Positions 45,357 to 57,031 of a stretch of DNA of 64,000 nt are shown here, in pieces. Origin of the DNA: Utricularia gibba (Eukaryota; Streptophyta; Magnoliopsida; Lamiales; Lentibulariaceae); contig CM007990.1 of assembly GCA_002189035.1 (NCBI GenBank), positions 930,001 through 994,000 on the forward strand, in the 5' to 3' direction. A model generated the notes under the pieces. That model saw nothing but the letters and a program-made list of their open reading frames with translations. It made no database searches and was not told where the DNA came from. How positions within the stretch are numbered: position 1 is the first letter of the stretch; each line of letters begins with the position of its first letter. The position numbers and the translations under genes were made by a program.

Positions 45357-45689
45357 AACGAGAACTTCAGTAGCCTGTTCTCGTAAGTCTCTTGCAGTCA
45401 CATATCTTTTTGTTTGTGGGGAGCATGAGACGATAAAAGCACCAAACTGGCCTTCCCCTTTGGTGCCTTTGTCAAAAGCTTGTCGTTTTTGAGTGGCTGC
45501 ATTTCATAATGCACCTTACCTTTTGTTGTTTGCTGGTGTGGTCTATAGAATCGCAAGTAACCTTGTTTCATGTTTATATGAAAAGCTCTTTTCCAATCTC
45601 CATGATCCCAAGTCATAAATTACACCCACTTGTATCTCTTTTGACACAATGGAGTTTCAGTCTCTTGAGGCAGGGGGGGAGATGTCTAT
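45357..45689. other. Intergenic spacer between convergent genes
   Basis: It holds the 3' UTRs of the BT gene and the galactosyltransferase gene. I see no other feature. Confidence 0.5.
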
Positions 45690-48600
45690 CTAATAGAAGA
45701 TATCAATATCCCTGATTTTGGAATCAGCCTCAAGGTCAAGAATCAGAAGTTTGTCATCCGAGTTGAATTTAAATTCATGCTTCTCCCCGTCGACCAAACA
45801 AGAGCTCGGTCTCTTGTTAGAATAGGCTCCGAACCGGCCACACCCTCGTACTGCTACTCTAACAGCACAGCTTCCTGAAGAACCGGAAGCTGTGTAGCTT
45901 AAACCTTCAGTTGCTCCTCCAGAATTGTACATGTCGATGAGGCCAAGGGAGCGAAGTGCAGACCTCCACTGAAAACCTGTTTGTTTACACCGCAAGCAGC
46001 TGTGAATGTAACAGAAGCCACCGTGAAAATGGAAGATGGTGTCTAAGCTTTCGAGGTTTCGACATTACTCTTATCGGCGACACCGTGAAAATCTCGAACT
46101 GAAGCGTCTCCAGCGAGACCTCGACGGTCTGCCGCCGTGATATCAGAGCTAGAGATCCTGAGAGACGGCAGCAGGATGAAGCTTTTCCTTTCTTTCACAG
46201 GGAACTGATGCGAGGGGAGTTACCTTTGTTGAAGTTGTAGACTGCACAGTCACCAGTCCAGCTCTCGTCTGCAACTTCTTGGAGGGCATTGATATCCAGA
46301 GGGCTCACAGTGCACGACAGAGCTCGGGGTTTAGAGGAAGAACGATGAGACTTGTTATCGTCTTCCTCATCTTGCTGTCCGCGCAGAGGCCAGCTTCCAG
46401 CTCCTTGACAGTTAAAAACACCAAGTATGCCAGACAGCTTGTTCAAGTTCCAAATTTTCAGTAAGCTGCAAGAGATGAATCCCTGAGCCTTCCCAAATTG
46501 TTAGACAAGTGATCAGCATTTGACTCTCACTTCACCTTTCCCCGTCCATGACTGTGTCCACAAATAAGCAGTCGAGAGTCGGCCGGCCGGCGAACCGAGC
46601 TCGGAGTATCGAGCCGTCCGGCAACACCAGCTTCCTGAGCAGTTTGAAGTCATGGGTGCCTGGTTTATCACTGAAGCAACAAGAAAAACCTCAGGCTCTT
46701 GGAAAGGTTCACAGTCATCATCTGCTAGTTCAGTAGAGCTGACCTCACGTATACTGCACAGCCTCCCAATGCTCTAGCCGCAGCATGGAATTCTGCTGTG
46801 TAATGGTTGCTCTAGAATCAAGAGCCTGGTGAATTCTGGATTCTGTATCAGCTCTAAAACTGAGGGATCATATTCAGAACTCACCTGGAACATGTCCCAG
46901 TCAGGGACAACAATCTCTCCCATAAGAAGGCTGTTGAAGGCCACAGATGCTATGTGCAAGGTTTGAAAGGTTGGTTCTTGCGGCATGAAATCCTCCGAAG
47001 CTCTAGCTGTAGCACTCGTCCTTGAGCTAGCAATCAGCCATCAGAATCAAATGACGGCAACTTCTTCTGCAACACACGGTGAGCACACAAAGGTACATGG
47101 TGCAATACCTGTAAAGGGAATCTGTGTTATGGTTCATGCAGCATATCAGATTATTCTCTTTGAAGTTCCTGGAGACTGAATCCTCTAGTGCCTCTTGGTA
47201 ATCTCTGGTGAGGGAGACTCGCCCTCCATAGCCAGTACCCAGTGTCTCTATAACATTCTGAACGTCGACTTTTACGCCGTCGACGCCGCAGTCTGCAAGA
47301 TAGCTGTGGAGATCATTGTAGAAGTTGAAGATTTTCTTGGGGTCTATCAAACCAATGCCATATTTCTCCAGACTGTCCATTGCTATGTCCCGGAGATTTC
47401 CAACATTGCCTGGGGACTGTATTGGATAGCAGATCTTGGGATCATAAGGTTTCATTTTTTCAGATGATGGAAGAAGCCCTCCCCAGTAACCAGTCAATGC
47501 ATGCCAGACATATACATATCTGTCCAAGAAAGGAGCAAAATGGCTTAACCATATGAAGACTGAGTTGATAAAAGAGGGTGCAGCAGCATACTTGAGGCCA
47601 TATTTCCCCTTGATGAATTCCACTAAGCTGCGAAGATACTGACAAGAAATCTCTTCACCTGAGCGCATGAAGCCAGCACTTTCCTTAACATCAACCAGTC
47701 TACTAGCAAATCTGGTGAACAAGTTTGAAGATGAGAAGTATGAGCTATGGCAACCAGCTGGATTTATAAAACAAGAATAGCTCACTGTGATCCTTCAACA
47801 AAAGGCTCCCCCTCCTTTTGGAACTCGTTAACAGTATCTTGCCATCCATCATCAATGATCATGAACTTTGGGACACAACCTCCTTCAAGGAAACTAGCAG
47901 TGGAACCAGGGAATGGTTAGCAGGCCCTCATGTCAGATATCAACAATCAAATCAAGGTACCTTTCAAGACCTTCTTTGATCCCCAGTGGGTTGACATCCT
48001 TGTAGAATGCATCCCATGTGCACCACCCAAACCAGTCCAAATGCGCAGGCTTCTGATAAACCAAATCACACAAGCGTTAAACTATAGAAGAATGTGGCTG
48101 ATAAGAAAGAGTTTATGATTCAGTTTTGTGCACCGTTTTGTGTTTAATGTGAGTGAAGTTTCCCTTTTGCCTCTCAAGTATCCTAACCAAGAAAAAAATC
48201 TTTCGTGAACCATAAAATTTCTAAGTAAATCCTAAGAAAGATGCTCCGCTTCACACACACACATTATAGACTCCTCCACAAGTTTAAAGGGGTTAGCCCC
48301 TGAATTCACAAAAACTGACTCCATTGCCTCAGTAGATTGAACATCAGCATCTCCTACAAAAAACTCAGTATCAGGAAGAAGGGATGAAGTTACAGCTGCG
48401 GCATGGGAATCAATTCACTCACCACTTTCCACGCAGAACTGAAGCTCATTGTTTGAATTCCCTTGAAGTGTTGCCCGAAACTGTCCTTCAAGAACAGGAA
48501 GTATCAAGACGTAGAAGATGTCATCATTGCCAGAAAGAACAGACTTTTTTCTGACTTCCAACAGCAGAAACTGTGTTTCCATTGGGATGTCACTACCCAA

Positions 48601-48952
48601 GCTTCCAAAGCGAGGAATCATCCACCAGATTTTGTGCCTGAATAGGCACACGAACCTGGCCTCTCTGCGATAAAGTTCAAAATTTCATTATCCTTCATTT
48701 TCGCACTGCTGATGCAGGCTTACAGCTTCTTCCATTTACAAAAAGAAGTAGCAATAACAGCAGCAGAAAAAATTACTGTAGAACCCCAAGAGAAAAAACA
48801 TGTCTTGGGCTGGGCGAAGTGGAGGAGGCTCCAATAAAAGCAGCAGAACTCGAGCCAGCAACCGGCAAAACGGTAACGTTCGAGGGGACGGCCTTCAGCA
48901 GCACCTCCGCATTAACAATAAGTGAACTTTCACTGATGTACGGCGCCGTCAT
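45690..48952 (-). CDS. Probable galactinol-sucrose galactosyltransferase / alkaline alpha-galactosidase (SIP1/RFS1 type), with an apparent frame break near the end
   Basis: This is a glycoside hydrolase family 36 protein. It begins [20 protein letters not shown] at 48952, although the frame is open for 55 more codons upstream. Hallmarks in order: [108 protein letters not shown], which holds the catalytic KVD Asp; and [20 protein letters not shown]. Then come [40 protein letters not shown] and, last, [11 protein letters not shown]. Such enzymes make raffinose-family sugars or hydrolyse them at alkaline pH. The last exon reads [11 protein letters not shown] in one frame and [15 protein letters not shown] in the next, so one G appears to be missing at 45941-45946. 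Earlier exons are all in phase. Confidence 0.9.
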
Positions 48953-50071
48953 CTCGACGGCGTCCAGCGCGACGACGCAGTAATCCCGAGCGCCCAAAAT
49001 ACTCCTCCCCCTACCACGATTCTCGAAATGGGAAACTCCCGCGTGGAACCACGACCTATTCAACGCAACAAATTTCAATCTGGGGACCCGGATTTTGTGG
49101 AGCGAAGCGTGAACCAAGGAAGGAGGAGATGAACGCAGGCCCCCAAACCCAGAAAACGCTGGTAGAAATTTCTGGGTCTGCTGCAGCTACATATAGCTGC
49201 TGAATGGAACAGCACGGCGTGACCCATTTGACTTCGCGAACAATCAAAGGATGCCGAGACCAATGAAATGCTCTCTCACGCCTAACCAACCTATCACAAC
49301 ACACAATCGAGCATCGGAATGCAAAGTCCAGTTCAAGTTTTCATCTTGAGCATAACCAATGTGCTGGAAAAGCTTTATTCTATTCCTGTAATAAGCTTTG
49401 CATTCAAATACCATCTTTCTCTTCCTTCAAAAATACATTTTTTTTCGAAAATTAAATTAATGGAAACAATTTATATTTCATAAAATAATTTCAATATAAA
49501 TGCTTTTTTATTTTTAATTATTATTTTATGTGATAAAAAATATTCAAATAATTAAGAGAGAGTATTGATGCTAATGGCTTTGGACACTTTCAATGGGTAT
49601 CTTAATTATTCTTGACACTTTTCTTATTCAAATTGTTAATTTTTCATATATTATCTAAATCATGACCATTTTTCTAATTCATCTTTTGACAATTTTCAAA
49701 TGATTTTTGATTAAAAAAAAGGGCATTTAGACGAGATTTCAAACATGGTTTTTTTAAAATTTCGTTGAATTTTGGTAAAAAAATTAAAAATTTAAATTAT
49801 TGGATTATTATTTTTTAATATTATGAACTTTTATCTTCAAAATATATTGCATAAAAAATCTCCTTTTTTCTTGGCGAAATTTCTCTGAAATTTTGTTCTT
49901 ATTCTAAAAATTTCGGTTATGCATTTAATTCAAAATTAGAAAAAGAAAATTGTAAATGCTATTTAGTTCTTAAATTAAAAAAAAGGGGGGCCGTTTACCA
50001 GGCAAAATCCAATTAAATTCTGAGAATCCGTCCTTTTTTCCGATCGACTGTCCCAGAAACTGGAATCGACG
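48953..50071. other. Intergenic region
   Basis: The left part is the 5' leader of the galactosyltransferase gene, with an open in-frame extension. From 49.4 to 50.0 kb it is AT-rich and empty. Confidence 0.45.
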
Positions 50072-50408
50072 ATGTGGCCGCACGCGGGCGATACGCCGAG
50101 GAGGAGAAGCGCGGGAGCGACACGGGAGGCGAATCCGGGTACCGACACTTCCTTTCGTGCATAGAAATGGTGACTGTGTGAAAACTCGTTAGGGGAAAGT
50201 CGTTATCTTCTTGTTCTTTTCAGTAAGTGGGGATGAGTTCTTGGTGAGCATTCCGCGGGAAAATGGTCCGTTTCTTGTTTACGCTGAAAACGGCGCCGGT
50301 AGCACCACAAGGGGCTCTGTTGCGATCCATCTCATCCCACTGGTTTGCATCCTATGCCTTTTGCTCCTGTGGTGGTTCTCAAAACCAGTTTCTATACTCA
50401 ACGCCTGA
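50072..50408 (+). CDS. Possible small membrane-anchored protein, 2 exons
   Basis: Two exons (50072-50138, 50224-50408) join in phase into 83 residues. The N-terminus is basic and hydrophilic (MWPHAGDTPRRRSAGATREA). The middle reads GDEFLVSIPRENGPFLVY, and the C-terminus has one hydrophobic segment, LIPLVCILCLLLLWWF, that could anchor it in a membrane. I do not recognise the family. The GT-AG intron (50139-50223) and the joined frame support a gene, but the support is thin. Confidence 0.35.
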
Positions 50409-50728
50409 TCCATACAAGAGTTTCAGACTTGTTCACAGTTTGGAACTGGAATAGCTATCCCTTTTGACTGTCATTCTGCAAGTTTTGGATGCTGTAATGA
50501 AGGATTGATTGCTGGTACATAGATGATGATCTGGGTGAAAATGTATATGCACAACACGGATTCTACTTCAAAATCATGAATGGAAGAGATTATAAACACC
50601 AAACAGAGTAGAGCAAACTGGTTTATAGAAGAACAGAAGCACTCACTATACACAGATAACAATGAGGGGTGGTGTGGAATGATGGATGGAGGCAGTTGTA
50701 AAACCTGTATCAGACTTCCCTCTGCAGT
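50409..50728. other. Spacer, probably 3' UTRs
   Basis: It lies between the possible small gene and the RGLG gene, which converge. No feature is visible. Confidence 0.5.
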
Positions 50729-53024
50729 TCAGTAGAGTCTTATTCTCGTCTCAATCGGCTTGCGGCAAATGGGGCATGATGAAAGATCTCGACCACATTC
50801 GCAACAAGTCTGCTCAACATCGAAGGCAGCAGCAAAAACATGAACACCAAGAAAAAACAGGGGGTTTCATTGGGTAGAACACTCTCACCTGGTGTCCACA
50901 GCCAAATGCCATATCCTTTGGTTCAGTGATGCAGATGGGGCAGAGCTGTTGAAGAAGGATTAACAAGTTTGAGAACAGAGCCATTGGCATAACAATCAAA
51001 ATTTTATTGAAGTCAAATACATTGTTTTCAGAAGCAGAGCTTCTCGGCTCATTTGTTTGAGCAAATGTGTCATGGCCTCTAGATGGTGCAGTGGGAAAAC
51101 TTGAGGATTGAGATGGCTTTGGAGTTGAAAAGGAAGCGGCCGTGTATGCTGGTGGAGGAAGAGGAAACCTATGGACATCTTTCCCTCTAGTCACACTGAT
51201 CAGACATATCAATGCACATGAATTTTATAGGCAATGAAATAAAGACCTGTGAAGAGATTATGGTGGAAACATACCCGAGAATGTTAAGTTCTAGTGTTGC
51301 ACGATACTGAGCAGGTATCTCCATTAACGCTGAAAGTGCAAATGCTGCTTCTTTTCTGGTCCAATCCATGTTCTTTGACATGATCTCAGTGAAGTTCACA
51401 AACTAGAACATGTAATGAGGTGCAGATATTGTCAACATTTGCTGCAGTAGAAAAGAAGCAGTTTTTCTCTCAAGAGAAGAGGCATTTTTTTACTTGCCTG
51501 GAAGTTATCAAAGGCTCGAGCTGGAATATTATCATCAAACTGCTTCATCATGTCCCATGGCCCATCACCAACTCCGACCAGTACGATCGACAATGGATAC
51601 TCACTGCAAAGACAAACTTGCAGATGACATGGGTGCAAAAAGAGCTATTGGCCATGACTGCAATAGGCACAGATCTTAGTATAAAGAACATTGGATACAC
51701 AGCGACCAGAATCACCTTGCTTTCACAATAGCATCAACAGTTGCCTTTTCCTGAGGACTGAACTGGCCATAATCGGTGTCAGAGCTTCTGGTGACCTGTG
51801 CATCAAACGATTCTTGTAAACCATGTACTCCTTATACTGTAACTTACTTTATTGGCCAAGAGAGGGAAAGAAATGTAATGCACACAATCAGAGGGATACA
51901 ATATCAAACCATTAGCAGAAAGAGTTCAGGTTGCCAGTTATGCTTGAACCATGAATCAAGAAGATGATAATAAATGGACAGATGAGAGGCATGTAAAAAG
52001 GCTTTTGTATTACCTGTCCATCAGCAATAATCAACAAAACATGGTACTGGCCACCACTCTCTTCGACAATAGAGATTGCCATTTCGATAACGGGAGCGAA
52101 TGATGTTGGTCCTGAAGGGTAATGGAGGTGTTGTATCAGATCTAAGATTAAAAAAAAAAGGGAGGGGGGGAGCAGAAAACTGGAGATAAATAAACCTGCA
52201 AGTCGCAACTGTGGGACTAGCTCTCTATATCGTGCCAATACTTGCTCAAACCCTTCACAGAATCTTGCATCAGGATAAAAGCTGAAAACCTCTTGGTCAT
52301 GTGTTGAAGCTGAAATATTGGAATGATAAGGCAATGAAGCAACGCAGGTTTACAGCTGAAATATTAAGCTTTTGAAAAGTATACCATCCCCAAATCCAAA
52401 ACATGGAATTAAATTATCCTCATCGAATTTGGATAATGTTCTTCCGATGATCGATATTGCTTGTTCGTAAGGATTTTGCTCCTCACCGATGTGATGCAAA
52501 CTTTTCCGATGAAATGACCTTGCACCTAAAAGAAAGAAAATAGAGCTTCATTGCTGCCCCAAGTAAATATCATCTCTTTAGTTCAAAGTAGCCATTACCA
52601 GTCCACTCATTGCTCTTTGTGAAATCAATGCCCACAATCAAGTTTGAGGATTCTAGACCGGCACGAGAAAGAGCATCAGTAACCTGCAACCACCAGTCCT
52701 TATTGAGAAAAAAACACAGGAATTTGAAAGATCCAAGGCAACAAAAATCAACAGTTATACAAAGATATACTACATATAATTCTAACTTACTGGGGTTCTT
52801 AATACATAGCATCATCATTTTACCTGATCCAGTGTGGTGTATTCATCATCAATTCTAGAGAATTTCCTCTGAAGTCGCCTCCTGGACTCGGGAGGATTGG
52901 GAGGGGGGTAGTCGTAGGCATGGCTGGGCTGAAGGTTAGGTGACTGGTAATTCACCGGGTTTGAACTGGATGCATAATGTGAATAACGATCCGAACTCAA
53001 GTTCTTGGAACTCTTTCCACCCAT
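50729..53024 (-). CDS. RGLG-type E3 ubiquitin ligase (copine/vWA domain plus RING)
   Basis: The gene has about ten exons. It begins [20 protein letters not shown] at 53024; Gly2 and the following residues fit N-myristoylation, so a plasma-membrane location is likely. A Pro/Tyr-rich stretch precedes [20 protein letters not shown]. The copine-like vWA domain has [76 protein letters not shown] and [20 protein letters not shown]. Next come [20 protein letters not shown] and a Pro/Ser linker. The C-terminal RING has [19 protein letters not shown], then [18 protein letters not shown], ending ETRIRLY. RGLG proteins attach Lys63- or Lys48-linked ubiquitin and act in apical dominance, auxin, ABA and drought signalling. 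All exons read are in phase. Confidence 0.92.
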
Positions 53025-54676
53025 AAGCTCTGCAACTCAAGAGGATAACTACACAAGAAAAAAAAAAAAAAAGAATCAAAATGCAACATTGCAGTATTCA
53101 ATCTTCAGAAAATTGAACTATTCCCACCCCAACCCAACACTAATCAAAAGTAAATGAAAAGCAGACACCTTTATACCTATTCCGAATCCCACGAGATCTG
53201 AAAGACAAATAGGCGCGAGTTAAATCCAGAAAAACATAACAAAGAATGCCCTCTTCAGGTTCCCAATCTGTAACGGAAGCGTCTTCCTCACAAGTCAATG
53301 ACTTCAGGCCAGAACTAACATTGACCTTGACGGAGTAGACTCCGTGCTTCCTCACTGCGAAAAGGAGAAAAAAAGGAAAAGCATGAAAGCGATCGCCTTT
53401 CTTGACCGAACGGCAATTCTCCTTCACCGTTAAAATCTGTTAACCTCCCAATCACCATAACAAACTCAATTGACACCAGAAAAGAAACAAGTTACAGATC
53501 CCGTCATCATAATGACGATGATTGATTCAACACTCATCAAATAAAGCCTTCCCAGATATATATGTTAATTATCAAAATAAAATAATTAAGTATCCAAGGA
53601 CCCGTACCTAGAACACAAATTGCCACGTGTATGCGGTTGCTGCTTTATGTAGGCATCCAAGAAACGGTATACTACTAATAAATAAAATCAATTATTTATT
53701 CTAACTTTTTTGTTCATGCAGGTACATAGATATGGATTAGTATAAATAATGCTCATAACATATACAAAATAGCATATGGGTAAGACTAATGTATCCTATA
53801 TAAAATAGCATACGGTAACTTAATTAGTTATATTTTTATTTTTTAAACTTGATATGTCTTAGAATGTTTGATTGTATTTATTATAAATTATATTTTTTTA
53901 TAAAATTTAAATTATATTAAAAAAAGATATATCTTTTTATATTTTTAATATGATTTTTAATTAAATTTTAAATTATATATATGTATTTATATTTTTATAA
54001 GTATAATTAATTATTTTTATTTTATATATAATATAGAAAGTAACAAACATTTTTAAATTCATAGGTCCCACTCAAGGCTTTATTAATGTTAGAGATAAAA
54101 ATCTAAGATTACCTTTTGAAAAACCATTCTAGAATTAATTTTAGGATAATTGAATATTCTGATCAAATAAGAATTAATATATGTTTAAAAGTATTTTTTT
54201 TAGAATAATTATTATAGAATGAATTCATATTTGGAATAACAAAAATAAGAATTGATTTTAATAATTGAATGATATATTTATCCATATTTATTAATAATTA
54301 TATTTTACAAATTTACAATTTAAAAATATTTTTATATACTATTTATATTATAAAAATATTATGCAATTTTTAATTGTGTTATTTACGTGATTACTTTAAT
54401 TTAAATATATATTATATTTAAGTTATAATTTAAAAATTATGATAATTAAATTATTTATAATATTATTAATTATAATTATTTATAAAAGTATAACGATAAC
54501 TTTAATTTTAGATTCATTTTTCAAAAATCAATTTTAATAAAGAAACTTATATCTCATAATTCTCATAAAAATAAAATATTTCTCAAAAATCAATTCTTAC
54601 TACATACAATTTGATATAAGTTTATAAGATATAATCAATTATAGAATACATTGATGAGGGATGAGAGTTGGATCAG

Positions 54677-54822
54677 TAACATTATATTGACCCCGCTTCC
54701 ATAGCAACTTTTTGAAACCAATATTATATGAGAGTTGGATCAATTCTCTTCTAATTTAAATTAGGATTGATTATGATGATTTCAAAAAGTTGCTTTATAG
54801 AAGCAGGGTCAATATAATGTTA
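54677..54822. repeat. Foldback / inverted repeat with arms of about 41-43 bp
   Basis: The left arm 54677-54717 and right arm 54780-54822 are near-perfect reverse complements; both contain AACATTATATTGACCC and GCAACTTTTTGAAA in opposite orientation. The loop holds the 14-bp palindrome CTAATTTAAATTAG. A 15-bp direct repeat ATGAGAGTTGGATCA sits at 54661-54675 and 54728-54742. It could be a MITE or a hairpin RNA locus. Confidence 0.8.
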
Positions 54823-54825
54823 GTG

Positions 54826-55190
54826 TGATTGTCCTAGGTTTTCTTTTCTGTATTAAGACTATGTTTAGTAATAAAAATAAGATGATATATCCTAATATGT
54901 TGAATAATAATAACACATTTGGTAATTAAGGATAAATTTTTATGATATATTTTTTTCTTTTCTATAAATCATAAAATTGTCTATACTAATACCTTTCCTT
55001 ATTTTTATACCTTATACTAGGAAATATTCCATACCGATATAAATTTAGCTGACTACTAAACACGGCCTAAAGTAATAAGTTGATTATTATTATTATTTCA
55101 TGGTTTTTAAGGGTACATCGGACCTGAGTATGGCCAAAAATTTTTATATAGTTTTACGTGGTACCAAGGAGATAAGTTGATTAAATGCCA
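54826..55190 (+). pseudogene. Decayed partial duplicate of SCS-beta intron 1 / exon 2
   Basis: The ends of this segment match the SCS-beta gene 2.2-2.4 kb downstream. 54826-54853 aligns with 57190-57217 (CCTAGGTTTT, TTTTCTGTATT), and 55091-55190 aligns with 57271-57370 (CATGGTTT, ACATCGGACC, TGGCCAAAAA, TTTTACGTGGTA). The match appears to run past the exon 2 acceptor into the start of the exon, although the acceptor CAG is lost. A MITE lies between the two matching parts. By eye the identity is about three quarters. Confidence 0.65.
54857..55067. mobile_element. Tourist-like MITE (PIF/Harbinger type)
   Basis: The element is 211 bp. Its ends are imperfect inverted repeats: GACTATGTTTAGTA on the left and, in reverse complement, GGCCGTGTTTAGTA on the right. 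It is flanked by TAA at 54854-54856 and TAA at 55068-55070, the 3-bp target duplication expected of Tourist elements. The inside is AT-rich and non-coding. It interrupts the alignment of the duplicated SCS-beta segment, which fixes its borders. Confidence 0.7.
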
Positions 55191-55969
55191 AAGATAAAAT
55201 TAAATTATTCGTGATTTTTTAATTTTATTTTATATTTAAATATATTTTATTAATTTAATTTTTTTTATCTTTTTTTCAAAATGAAAAATATAATATTACT
55301 GTAAACAAAAGATATATTAAAATAATATATTCATTAATCTTATATAATAATTTTTCTGATACATAACATATATTAATAATATTTTTTTTATTTAATCAAA
55401 TTTTGTAGATAAAGATATTCAATTTTATCATATTTTCAATATTTAGTCATAAAATTTATTTTATTTTTTGTTATTACTATAAAAACATTATTAAAATCTT
55501 ATCTATATGTAAAAATTTCAAAACAATTTACCACATTTTATTATTTTTATTATTAGATTTTGAAATACTTCAAAAAAGAATATTAATAAGGTAAATTACA
55601 AAATAGATTTTTTAATAAGATAAATTACAAAAAATGTTATAATTAGGATATACTAATGGAATAGTTGGTAAAAACAACATTAGGCCGCGTCTACAGACGT
55701 AGAGTTATTTTTTTATTATTATTCTTTGGATGTACTCACAGCTGTTTACAAATATAGAATGGTTTTTTTTGTTCTTCCCGTATTCTCAAAAACTGTTGAT
55801 GTATTATAGAGATGTTTTTATTTGTTCTTTTGGGTTGGTTTTTGCCCTTCATAGACATAGAATTTTCGGATTTTGGGATATTATTGAAGCACAACACCAT
55901 TTAATAAATTACAACCTCTTATGTGCGTGACCGGTTCTCCTACTGCTTTTTCAGGGGCCCAGGCATTTA

Positions 55970-56560
55970 ATGCTTCGTTTTGGAGTCCGCGTTATCAGGC
56001 GAGTCTATATTACACGAGCCATGGAGATACCCTTCAAAAAAATGCAGATGCACTTCATAGCCATGGAGATCAATCGTCCAGGCCACGACGTCTTACAGGT
56101 GACCGTGGCCGCCGTCGTGGTGTCCTCTTCCGTCGCCGATCCCCCCTCCAAGATGCAGAAATTGATGAACACATTCAAATTCATGGCCCAGTATGTACTC
56201 CCAGTCATGAGCTCTATTCTCCAAACGGTTGTGGAGCCCGGCACACTCCTCCACCGAGCTCCTGCAGTGTTCACCATGTTTCTCACGTCTCTCATGGCCT
56301 ATGCAGCCATCCATGTTCACGCCATGATCAACCCCAACGGAAGAAACGGCGGCCACTTGTACAGGGCTGCCGCCTCCGCCGCCGTCGTTGCCCTTTTCTC
56401 GTTTCTCTCCTTGTTTATACCCACAACCCTTTCATTCGTCGCCGTCCTTGTGCTCTCCGTTCCAGTGATTCTTGTAGTAAATTGGGATCTCCTCCGCCGC
56501 ATCCTCGCCGGAGCACCCCACACAGTCCCACCGCCGCCGCACGGGGAGTTGCCCTTATGA
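55970..56560 (+). CDS. Unknown membrane protein, intronless
   Basis: One open frame gives up to 196 residues. Several in-frame Met codons exist, and MEIPFKKMQMHFIAMEINRP (56021) is a likely start. The protein has about three or four hydrophobic segments: VTVAAVVVSSSVA, VFTMFLTSLMAYAAI, AAASAAVVALFSFLSLFIP and LSFVAVLVLSVPVILVV, followed by a Pro-rich tail. GC-rich codon use stands out from the AT-rich flanks, which supports a real gene. I do not recognise the family. Confidence 0.5.
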   Translation: MLRFGVRVIRRVYITRAMEIPFKKMQMHFIAMEINRPGHDVLQVTVAAVVVSSSVADPPSKMQKLMNTFKFMAQYVLPVMSSILQTVVEPGTLLHRAPAVFTMFLTSLMAYAAIHVHAMINPNGRNGGHLYRAAASAAVVALFSFLSLFIPTTLSFVAVLVLSVPVILVVNWDLLRRILAGAPHTVPPPPHGELPL

Positions 56561-57031
56561 GTGATATTTATTTAATAATAAAAAAAACAAGAAGAACCGT
56601 CGCCTGTTGCTTCTTCTTGGTAGTCTTTTTTTTTTGTTTTTGTTGAAGTGTTGTATCTTTGGAGAGTGCTGTCGTTGCGTTAAAAAATAAAGATTAAAAA
56701 TACAATAAATAAATTTAATCCATTAAATTTGTATATTAGTTTTTAAAAAATTATTACTAAAATATTTTAACCTATTGCAAAACATATTGAATAATTACGT
56801 CATTAGACTTATTTGGAATAATTTTTAAATAATTCGCAAATATTACGTAGGGTACCACAGCGGCTCTCGGTTTAGGGTGCACCAGTTCAGTCCGAAGGTG
56901 ATTTTCTTCCTCCGGCGGCTCTATGACGTCGATTTGTTTTCTGTGTGAGATTTACGGTGGATGATGATTCAATTTACCGTATTCGTACAGTTTAATCTTG
57001 CGCAGAAGGATCGCGAAGAAATAATTCAAAC
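56561..57031. other. Spacer with the SCS-beta promoter
   Basis: AT-rich up to about 56840, then the promoter and leader of the SCS-beta gene. No clear TATA box can be assigned. Confidence 0.4.

Larger units (their letters stand above)
53025..55969. other. AT-rich intergenic DNA with nested repeats
   Basis: The first 500 bp are the RGLG 5' leader and promoter, and may include an untranslated exon. The rest is extremely AT-rich. Within it lie a foldback (54677-54822), a decayed copy of part of the SCS-beta gene (54826-55190) and a MITE inside that copy (54857-55067). Confidence 0.6.

Noticed and set aside
53140-53427. Open frame of 95 codons upstream of the RGLG gene
   Set aside because: It lies in the expected 5' leader/intron of RGLG and has no recognisable domain; Met1 of RGLG is clearly MGGKSS.
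55921-56646. Open frame of 241 codons, longer than the chosen frame at 55970
   Set aside because: It is Arg/His/Ser/Pro-rich and lacks the hydrophobic pattern; it looks like a shadow of the GC-rich coding frame.
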